Source of the DNA: Flavobacterium segetis
GTDB taxonomy: Bacteria > Bacteroidota > Bacteroidia > Flavobacteriales > Flavobacteriaceae
Length of the DNA: 64,000 nt
Direction: 5' to 3'
Assembly (NCBI RefSeq): GCF_900129575.1
Contig: NZ_FQWE01000009.1
Location: 1-64,000, forward strand
The position numbers were made by a program, and so were the translations under genes. Shown here one piece after another: positions 57,680 through 64,000 of this stretch; position 1 is the stretch's first letter; each line of letters begins with the position of its first letter. The notes beneath the pieces are model-generated. The model was not told the DNA's origin and did no database searches. It saw only the letters and a list, made by a program, of their open reading frames with translations.

Positions 57680-59132
57680 TTTGTTTTTCTTTTTTGTTAT
57701 AATAGTAAAGAGATATTGTGACAAATAAAATCAGCGAAACACTAATTCCATAAATGTTTGCATCCAGATTCTCGGGTAGTTTAATACCTAAAGGTAGCTT
57801 TTTATCAGCAATTATTAGAATTATAGTGGTTGCGCCGCCACAAAGCATACTCCAAAATGCAGCAATAGGATGACTTTTTTCCCAAAATAAAGCTCCTATG
57901 ACTGGAACAAATAATCCTGAAACCATGAATGCATAAGAGTAAAGCATTAATTCTAGTACGTTTTGCATTTGCGAAGCTAAGAGGATTGCAAAAAAACCAA
58001 CTAATAGTGTAACTATTTGTGAAAGTTGGAGTTCCTTTTTATGGGTAAGCTCTTTTTTGGAAAATTTGGCTATAATATCAGTTACAATATTTCCAGACGC
58101 AGCCATTAAACAACTATCAGCTGTTGATAGAATTGCTGAAAAGTAAGAGGAGAGCATTAAACCCATTAATCCTACAGGTAAAATAGTGGCTAATAAAATA
58201 GGTAATCCCATCTCGCTATCCATTGATGCCGCATCAGTTATTCCTACAAACATTCCTTTAGTTGCCGCAACTTTTGCAAGCATTCCCAAGATTACACCCA
58301 TAAATGCCATTATAGGCCATTCGAAAACACCAGCAATTAACCATGCTTTTTTAGCTTCTTTTTCACCTTTACTGGCATAAATTCTCTGGTATAATGTCAT
58401 TCCAACAAACCAAATAGGTATGATTGTAACTGACCAGTTTAATAGCTGATACCAACTCACATTAGTCAATGACAAATATTCAGGTGCTAATGTTTCTTTG
58501 ATTGCCTCATAACCTCCTACAGCGTTGTAAGCAATGGGAATTCCTATAAAAACTAATCCGCAAATAAGTACTAACCATTGGATAGTATCGGTATAAATGA
58601 CTGCTTTTAGTCCGCCAATTGAGGTGTAAACAACCGCTATAAGTCCCATAACAATTAGCGCAGTCTGTATGTCAAGTCCATCGATTGTCGCTGACGCTAA
58701 TTTGGCTCCAGCCAAAACTTGAGAACTAGTAAATCCAACATATCCAATAGCAGAAATTATTCCAGCAAGTAAAGCAACTTTAGCATTATAAAAGTGACCA
58801 AAGATCTGAGGAAAAGTAAAAAACTTGTATTTATGTCCTAACGCGCTCACCTTTGGAATCAGAAAAACAGCACTAAGCCAAGCACCAAGTAAGCCTGTAA
58901 ACAACATCCAAGAACCAGAAATTCCCATTGTAAAACCAAGTCCGCCTAGTCCAATTGAAAATCCTCCACCAACATCAGTAGCTACAACTGATAATCCAAT
59001 ATGCCAACTGCTCATATTTCTACCGCTAACATAAAAATCTTCGGCAGTTTTATTTTTATTAAAAAAATATACACCAACTCCAAGCATAGCCAGCATATAT
59101 ACAACAAAGATTACATAATCTATTATGTGCAT
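57660..59132 (-). CDS. sodium:solute symporter (SSS family)
   Basis: The 490-residue permease of about 13 helices has the SSF motifs: FYVSGRNMSSWHIGLSV near 33-49, GFTSSQVLAGAKLASAT-like TM region near 133-149, the YTSIGGLKAVIYTDTIQW segment near 169-186 and LSSYFSAILSTADSCLMAAS. It would couple sodium entry to import of an amino acid, peptide-derived compound or sugar. It heads the racemase/amidohydrolase operon, and the substrate is presumably one of its enzyme substrates (inference). Confidence 0.9.
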   Translation of the reverse strand: MHIIDYVIFVVYMLAMLGVGVYFFNKNKTAEDFYVSGRNMSSWHIGLSVVATDVGGGFSIGLGGLGFTMGISGSWMLFTGLLGAWLSAVFLIPKVSALGHKYKFFTFPQIFGHFYNAKVALLAGIISAIGYVGFTSSQVLAGAKLASATIDGLDIQTALIVMGLIAVVYTSIGGLKAVIYTDTIQWLVLICGLVFIGIPIAYNAVGGYEAIKETLAPEYLSLTNVSWYQLLNWSVTIIPIWFVGMTLYQRIYASKGEKEAKKAWLIAGVFEWPIMAFMGVILGMLAKVAATKGMFVGITDAASMDSEMGLPILLATILPVGLMGLMLSSYFSAILSTADSCLMAASGNIVTDIIAKFSKKELTHKKELQLSQIVTLLVGFFAILLASQMQNVLELMLYSYAFMVSGLFVPVIGALFWEKSHPIAAFWSMLCGGATTIILIIADKKLPLGIKLPENLDANIYGISVSLILFVTISLYYYNKKEKQNGIQTN

Positions 59133-59775
59133 TTTATCAATTTTCGATTATTTATTAGCCTGTAAATGGAATTTTTCCAGAGGCAAAAGATGCAGAAAAC
59201 TGCAAAAAAAGGGAGTTGCATTTAAAAAACAATATAAATTACAAACTCTAAATTTTGGATTAAATGCTTGAAAATAAAAGCATAAGTTAACCCTCAAACA
59301 TAATATGGTATCTTACAAAGATAGATCATAAATACACAAAAATAACACAAAAAGTGATTTTTAGAATTAATTCAGACTTATTTACTGGTATTATTAACTT
59401 AAAAATAATACAAATTTAGTGCTATATATTTTTTAAGTTAATGAAAATCATCTGATTGTGTGTGGTATCTCTATATTATTTTTTTTAAAGTAACTTTTGC
59501 TCAAGAATTTTATAAATCACAAGAATTTAAATAAAAAGAGTAGTTTTTATCCTTTTTTTAAATATTTAAAAACAAACGTGGTAAAACTCAAAGTACTTTA
59601 TATTAAACCTAATTGTTTAAAGAGCATAGTGTAACGTAGTCAAAAAAATACCTTTGCTCACAAATAAAAAACGGTATAAATCAGAATTTGGATTCTTTTA
59701 AAAAAAATCTTAAATGTGAAGATGATATTAACGGAGTTTTTTTATCTTTAAAATTATTTTTAATTTAAAAAATTC
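59133..59775. other. 643-bp AT-rich intergenic stretch, no gene seen
   Basis: It separates two divergent genes (symporter operon and CocE hydrolase). No frame or RNA is recognised, and I could not place a TAnnTTTG box in good spacing for either gene. Confidence 0.45.
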
Positions 59776-61623
59776 ATGAAAAAACTACTAAGTATCTATC
59801 TTTTATTTGTTAGTGTGATTCTTTTTGCACAAGATCAGGCAACAAATTATGTGGCTGATAATTACACAAAAAAAGAAGTTCATATCAAGATGCGTGATGG
59901 CGCTGAACTTTTCACTGCAATATACAGTCCTAAGGATGTTTCGAAAACATATCCTATTATAATGCAAAGGACACCTTATAATTCCGGACCTTATGGAGAC
60001 GGTAAATTAAAGCGCAGTATTTCACCAAGTGAAACTATGATGAAGGAAGGCTATATTGTAGTTTATCAAGACGTTAGAGGTAGGTATATGAGCGACGGAT
60101 TGTATGATAACATGCGTAGTTTTATTCCAAATAAAAAAGGAAAAACCATTGTGGATGAAGCCTCTGATACTTATGACACTATCGATTGGCTTGTCAAAAA
60201 TGTTGTTAATAATAATGGAAACGTTGGAACTTGGGGTATTTCCTATCCTGGTTTTTATGCCACTTATTCATTATTAAGTAATCACCCAGCTTTGAAGGCT
60301 GTCTCTCCACAAGCTTGTATTGCTGATTTCTTTTTTGACGATTTTCATCATAATGGCGCTTATTTATTAAGTTATTGGAAAGTGACTCCATTATTCGGAC
60401 CTCAAAAAACGAAACGTACTACAGATTCTTGGTTTAAATTTCCAGAAATAGGTACAAATGACGACTATCAGTTTTTCTTAGATGCAGGTCCTTTATCTAA
60501 TTTAGATAAATTTTATGGAAAAGACAATGAGTTTTGGCAACAGCTAAAAGATCATTCTAGTTATGATGATTTTTGGCAAAAACGTGGTATTCTTCAACAT
60601 TTAAAAGACATTAAACCCGCTGTAATGACAGTAGGAGGGTGGTTTGATGCCGAAGACTTGTATGGGCCTTTAAATACGTATTCAACAATTGAAAAAACTA
60701 GTAAAAATTATAACACACTTGTTATGGGACCTTGGAGTCACGGCGACTGGGCTCGAAATTCAGCGAAACAAGTAATTGGCAACATAAATTTTGGAGATAG
60801 TATTTCTAGTTTCTATCAAAAAAATATCGAAGCTAATTTCTTTCGTCATTTTTTAAAGAATAACGGCAAAGGCGAAAATAAGTTGCCAGAAGCTTACGTT
60901 TTTGATTCGGGATCTAAGGAGTGGAAAACGTACGATGCTTGGCCACCAAATAATACTGAAAAGCAGGATTTCTTTTTACAAGGAAATCACTTAACTAAAA
61001 TGGCTAAAAGAAATATTGCTTTTGAAGAATTTGTTAGCGATCCTAAAAAACCCGTTCCTTATTCAGAAGATATAAAACAACAAGGAATGACGCCAAGAAA
61101 ATACATGACTGACGATCAGCGTTTTGCTGCAAGACGTCCAGATGTAATCGTATTTGAAACTGAAGTTTTAGATAATAATACAACTCTTGCTGGAGAAATT
61201 TTGGCTAAACTGCAAGTTTCTACAACTGGAACAGATGCTGATTGGATTGTAAAAGTTATTGATGTTTTCCCAAATGATGAGCCGGAAACTAAAGAAGTAG
61301 CACCTTATTTAAAAATGAGTAATTATCATATGATGGTGAGAAGCGAAGTAATGAGAGGTCGTTTTAGAAATAGTTTTTCAAAGCCCGAGCCTTTTTTAGC
61401 TAATGAAAAAACTGAAGTGAATATAAAGCTTCAGGATGTGTTCCATACCTTCAAAAAAGGACACAAAATTCAGATACAAGTTCAAAGCACATGGTTCCCT
61501 TTAATTGATTTGAATCCGCAGACATTTGTAGAAAATATATTTTATGCAAAACCAGAAGATTTCAAAAAGCAGACACATAGAATTTACAATGATTCCAAAA
61601 TTCAGTTTACTGTTTTAAAATAA
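59776..61623 (+). CDS. secreted CocE/NonD family hydrolase (X-Pro dipeptidyl peptidase / acylase type)
   Basis: The 615-residue protein has a signal peptide (to about 19), an alpha/beta hydrolase core with the nucleophile elbow GISYPG at 154-159 (S156), the RTPYNSGPYG and YQDVRGRYMSDG oxyanion region, and PWSHGDW with the catalytic histidine. A C-terminal jelly-roll domain (about 440-610; SNYHMMVRSEVMRGRFRNSF) follows. Relatives include cocaine esterase, glutaryl-7-ACA acylase and amino acid ester hydrolase; the substrate here is not known. It acts outside the cytoplasm. Monocistronic with its own terminator. Confidence 0.92.
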   Translation: MKKLLSIYLLFVSVILFAQDQATNYVADNYTKKEVHIKMRDGAELFTAIYSPKDVSKTYPIIMQRTPYNSGPYGDGKLKRSISPSETMMKEGYIVVYQDVRGRYMSDGLYDNMRSFIPNKKGKTIVDEASDTYDTIDWLVKNVVNNNGNVGTWGISYPGFYATYSLLSNHPALKAVSPQACIADFFFDDFHHNGAYLLSYWKVTPLFGPQKTKRTTDSWFKFPEIGTNDDYQFFLDAGPLSNLDKFYGKDNEFWQQLKDHSSYDDFWQKRGILQHLKDIKPAVMTVGGWFDAEDLYGPLNTYSTIEKTSKNYNTLVMGPWSHGDWARNSAKQVIGNINFGDSISSFYQKNIEANFFRHFLKNNGKGENKLPEAYVFDSGSKEWKTYDAWPPNNTEKQDFFLQGNHLTKMAKRNIAFEEFVSDPKKPVPYSEDIKQQGMTPRKYMTDDQRFAARRPDVIVFETEVLDNNTTLAGEILAKLQVSTTGTDADWIVKVIDVFPNDEPETKEVAPYLKMSNYHMMVRSEVMRGRFRNSFSKPEPFLANEKTEVNIKLQDVFHTFKKGHKIQIQVQSTWFPLIDLNPQTFVENIFYAKPEDFKKQTHRIYNDSKIQFTVLK

Positions 61624-61650
61624 GTGTTATAGCTTCACTGAAAAGTTAAA

Positions 61651-61684
61651 AAAAAGGGTTCTAATTGATTTTAGAACCCTTTTG
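61651..61684. terminator. bidirectional terminator between CocE hydrolase and amt genes
   Basis: A 12- to 13-bp stem, AAAAGGGTTCTAA (61652-61664) pairing with TTAGAACCCTTTT (61671-61683), has A and T runs on both sides. It lies between two converging genes. Confidence 0.9.
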
Positions 61685-61699
61685 TATTTTAAAGGTTAT

Positions 61700-63016
61700 T
61701 TATAAAAACTCACCATGTTGAGAAAGATCTAGACCTAAAATTTCTTTCTCTTCACTTACGCGAAGTGGAGTTATTTTGTTAACGATATAATAAAGAAAAT
61801 AAGAAGCAGAAAATGCAAATATTGAAACAATTATCAAAGCACTTAATTGAGTTAAAAATAAAGTTGCATCTCCAAATATTAGTCCTTGGTTTTCTCCAAC
61901 AGCCGGATTAATGGTGTTTGAGGCAAATACTCCAGTCAGTAACATACCAACCATTCCGCCTACGCCGTGACAGGCAAAAACATCTAAAGCATCGTCAATT
62001 TTGCTTTTATGAAAACATCGAACCATCCTATTACTCACAATACTGGCAAAAACACCAATAAACATTGCGTGTGGGATGCTCACAAAACCAGCAGAAGGTG
62101 TTATCGAAACTAATCCCACTACAACGCCAATACAAGCTCCCATAGCTGATAATTTATGTCCTAAAATTTTATCAATAAACACCCAAGCCATTCCGGCAGC
62201 GGCAGCGGCAATAGTAGTAGTGCCAAGTGCTTGCACCGCGATTTCATTAGCGCCTAAAGCAGATCCTGAGTTAAAGCCAAACCACCCAAACCACAATAAA
62301 CCAGTGCCTAGTAAAACATAAGTGATTCGAGCTGGATTCGGTTTTTCTGCCTTTCTTTTGCCTAAAAAAATAGCTCCGGCTAATGCAGCCCAGCCCGCAC
62401 TCATGTGAACAACAGTTCCTCCAGCGAAATCCAATACTCCCATTTTGAAGAAAATACCATCTGGATGCCAAGTCATGTGTGCTAGTGGTGCATAAACAAG
62501 TAATATGAATAAAACCATAAATAGTAAGTAGGCCCAAAACCGAATTCTCTCTGCAAAAGCTCCAGTTATCAATGCTGGTGTAATAATTGCAAATTTTGCT
62601 TGAAATAAAGCAAATAACATAAAAGGAATTGTGGGAGCGAGAGGCCAAGCCGCAGTGGTGCCAACACCTCTAAAAAATAAATTCGGAATAGGATTTCCTA
62701 TTATGCCTCCTATTGATGGACCAAAGCAAAGTCCGAAAGCAATAATAATCCATAACACTGTGACGATTATCATCGCCATATAGCTCTGTAACATGGTGCT
62801 GATGATGTTTTTCTTTCCCACCATTCCTCCATAAAAGAAACCTAAGCCAGGTGTCATGATCAGTACAAGTGCTGTTGCAACTATCATCCACGCAGTATCA
62901 CCGGTATCAAAATATAAAGTTTTTGCTGGTGCAGAATTATCAACAAGTAAATAATTCGAAAAAAGGGTTAGTACTAAAATGATAATTAATAGTATAGTTA
63001 GAATAACTTTCCGCAT
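61700..63016 (-). CDS. amt: ammonium transporter
   Basis: The 438-residue protein opens with a hydrophobic stretch (VILTILLIIILVLTLFSNYL), probably a signal or extra helix, and has 11 further helices. Amt motifs are visible: GDTAWMIVATALVLIMTPGL, the GGTVVHMSAGWAALAGA twin-histidine segment and FACHGVGGMVGMLLTG with the second histidine. It conducts ammonium across the inner membrane. No glnK (PII) gene is in the window, although most Amt genes have one next to them. An inverted repeat lies in its upstream region. Confidence 0.94.
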   Translation of the reverse strand: MRKVILTILLIIILVLTLFSNYLLVDNSAPAKTLYFDTGDTAWMIVATALVLIMTPGLGFFYGGMVGKKNIISTMLQSYMAMIIVTVLWIIIAFGLCFGPSIGGIIGNPIPNLFFRGVGTTAAWPLAPTIPFMLFALFQAKFAIITPALITGAFAERIRFWAYLLFMVLFILLVYAPLAHMTWHPDGIFFKMGVLDFAGGTVVHMSAGWAALAGAIFLGKRKAEKPNPARITYVLLGTGLLWFGWFGFNSGSALGANEIAVQALGTTTIAAAAAGMAWVFIDKILGHKLSAMGACIGVVVGLVSITPSAGFVSIPHAMFIGVFASIVSNRMVRCFHKSKIDDALDVFACHGVGGMVGMLLTGVFASNTINPAVGENQGLIFGDATLFLTQLSALIIVSIFAFSASYFLYYIVNKITPLRVSEEKEILGLDLSQHGEFL

Positions 63017-63061
63017 CGTATTTTAGATTTAAATTTTCTATAAAAATATAAAAATCATATA

Positions 63062-63139
63062 TACACCCTATAAAAATATAAGTTTACTAAGTTATTTTTG
63101 CAAATTATTGTTATTTGACCCTATATTTTTATGGGTGTA
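63062..63139. promoter_or_regulatory. near-perfect inverted repeat upstream of amt
   Basis: TACACCCTATAAAAATATA at 63062-63080 is the near-complement of TATATTTTTATGGGTGTA at 63122-63139; one extra T is the only difference. The arms are 41 bases apart. It lies 46 bases upstream of the amt start, so it could be an operator or a stem in the leader. No regulator gene is near. Confidence 0.45.
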
Positions 63140-63277
63140 TCTAAAATAAAATTAAAATTTTATGAATTGTTAAAACTGTGAAATATAAAATTCAAATAAA
63201 TTGAGTAATTATTATTTCAAACAATTGAATTTAGAACAGCTTTAAGTCGAAAATCTACATACTATTTTAAAAAAAAT

Positions 63278-63305
63278 GCACCAACTGAATAGTTCAATTG
63301 GTGCA
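63278..63305 (-). terminator. hairpin terminator of the PH-domain gene
   Basis: GCACCAACTGAAT and ATTCAATTGGTGC pair across a short loop (one mismatch) with an A-run upstream in plus orientation, that is a T tail for the minus-strand transcript. It lies about 30 bases after the PH-domain stop. Confidence 0.65.
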
Positions 63306-63332
63306 TCGATTAGATTATATTTTGTAAACTTA

Positions 63333-63710
63333 TTATTTCAAAGTGTGCTGACTTAATATTTTATATACTTCATTAATATTGTTTCCGCCTTTGCCAAATT
63401 GTTTTACAATTGGAGCATTGTCATTGTTCAGCCAGATCTTTAGTTCGGCATCCATGTCTAAAATTCCAGCACTTTCTTTTGAGAATTTTTTAATACTATA
63501 ATACGGAATAGACATATATTCTACTTTAGTTCCCACTAATTGCTTTTCAGCTAAAATTAATCTTTTATTAGTAAAAATAAACATATCTCGAATGAGTTTA
63601 TAGGCTTTTTCGATTGTTTCTCCATCTATTAAAAGTGGTTCAAATTCGGTCGCTACATTTTGAATATTAACTTCGGAAGCATTGCCTAAAATGGCATTAA
63701 ATAGTCCCAT
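63333..63710 (-). CDS. PH domain-containing protein (bacterial PH type)
   Basis: The 125-residue cytoplasmic protein is a single bacterial pleckstrin-homology domain (bPH_1): VATEFEPLLIDGETIEKAYK, FIFTNKRLILAEKQLVG and SIPYYSIKKFSKES are the family strands, and a last helix NINEVYKILSQHTL ends it. Function is unknown. It starts 5 bases after the stop of the upstream amidohydrolase gene. Confidence 0.88.
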   Translation of the reverse strand: MGLFNAILGNASEVNIQNVATEFEPLLIDGETIEKAYKLIRDMFIFTNKRLILAEKQLVGTKVEYMSIPYYSIKKFSKESAGILDMDAELKIWLNNDNAPIVKQFGKGGNNINEVYKILSQHTLK

Positions 63711-63715
63711 GATTT

Positions 63716-64000
63716 CTATTTTTGATTGTATTTTGATTTATATCTGTCGTTCAGTTTTGTTTGGTGTGTTTCTAAACTTATTGATCTGCCTTGAATAAAG
63801 GCATTTGTCAATTTGTTTGTTCTCATGTCTAGAGCATCACCTTCTGAAATAAATAGTGTCGCATCCTTACCTTGTTCTAATGTGCCACACTGCGCATCGA
63901 TCCCTAGTATTTTTGCAGTATTAGAAGTAATTAATTTTAACGCCTCCTCTTTTTGCATTCCATAAGCGACACAGGTTCCTGCTAAAAATGGTAAATTTCT
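63716..64000 (-). CDS. amidohydrolase family protein, 3' end only
   Basis: The frame stays open to the window edge, so the start lies beyond it. The visible 94 residues are the C-terminal end of an imidazolonepropionase-like amidohydrolase: RNLPFLAGTCVAYGM, EEALKLITSNTAKILGID and GTLEQGKDATLFISEGD are typical of the last helix and beta-sandwich. The frame continues above the internal methionine, which rules out a separate small gene. The reaction cannot be told from this end. Confidence 0.85.
   Translation of the reverse strand, partial: RNLPFLAGTCVAYGMQKEEALKLITSNTAKILGIDAQCGTLEQGKDATLFISEGDALDMRTNKLTNAFIQGRSISLETHQTKLNDRYKSKYNQK

Larger units (their letters stand above)
63017..63332. other. 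316-bp promoter region of amt and intergenic stretch
   Basis: No gene is seen. It holds the inverted repeat described separately, and A/T-rich sequence downstream of the PH-domain gene. A hairpin (CACCAACTGAAT with ATTCAATTGGTG, about 63279-63304) looks like the terminator of the PH-domain gene. Confidence 0.5.

Overview
The window is a stretch of chromosome from a member of the Bacteroidota, almost certainly Flavobacterium or a close relative. The DNA is strongly AT-rich. Several genes carry the Bacteroidota promoter pattern (TTG about 20 bases before TAnnTTTG). The gene content is typical of flavobacteria: bacillithiol glycosyltransferase BshA, a Bacteroidota LptD, DUF4159 and DUF2452 proteins, a paired Fe-S oxidoreductase operon, and a GH3C/serine hydrolase fusion. 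All identifications are by reading motifs; no database search was run.

Layout. 1-0.8 kb: a decayed ISAon1-type transposase. 0.85-3.8 kb (minus): a BioF-like PLP enzyme, a dipeptide epimerase and a secreted esterase, perhaps a murein-peptide pathway. 3.8-4.2 kb: a clear TerB-like pseudogene. 4.6-9.7 kb: DUF2452, a VanX-type D-Ala-D-Ala dipeptidase, an operon of AI-2E-type permease, THUMP-like methyltransferase and a secreted protein, then an M43 metalloprotease lipoprotein. 10.2-17.2 kb: tsaD-rsmE-DUF4159 divergent from a large TamB-like gene. 17.2-17.45 kb: a 181-bp fold-back, MITE-like element. 17.8-20.9 kb: pfkA, gapA and an N-acetylglucosamine kinase. 21-33.1 kb: ridA, lptD, then a long plus-strand run of two tandem amidases, mlaD, two Fe-S proteins, a small protein misnamed ABC transporter ATPase, a GH3C/serine hydrolase and a PAP2 phosphatase. 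33.5-41.7 kb: metal P-type ATPase, bshA, a PrcB-like lipoprotein, an outer membrane barrel, aroC and two dicarboxylate/amino acid symporters. 41.8-47.6 kb: DEAD-box helicase, hutG, a coiled-coil membrane protein, hutI and glutaminyl cyclase. 47.7 kb: the SRP RNA with a textbook promoter. 47.9-53.4 kb: SDR, a small membrane protein, a GC-rich dispersed repeat, fructose-6-phosphate aldolase, a FucP-type transporter and an ABC-F protein. 53.9-59.1 kb (minus): a tightly packed amino-acid racemase/amidohydrolase/symporter operon. 59.8-64 kb: a CocE-type hydrolase, an ammonium transporter, a PH-domain protein and the 3' end of an amidohydrolase.

How the genes work together. Most of the window is conserved housekeeping. 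Recurrent themes are envelope biogenesis (LptD, TamB, MlaD, amidases, DD-dipeptidase, racemases), peptide and amino acid catabolism (epimerase, M20 amidohydrolase, hutG/hutI, cyclase, CocE hydrolase) and central carbon metabolism. I saw no phage, CRISPR array, toxin-antitoxin pair, restriction system or other defence island. The more unusual items are the MITE-like element, the GH3 protein that has lost its catalytic barrel, the tandem amidases, the racemase operon, genes that lack a normal start codon, and two pseudogenes.
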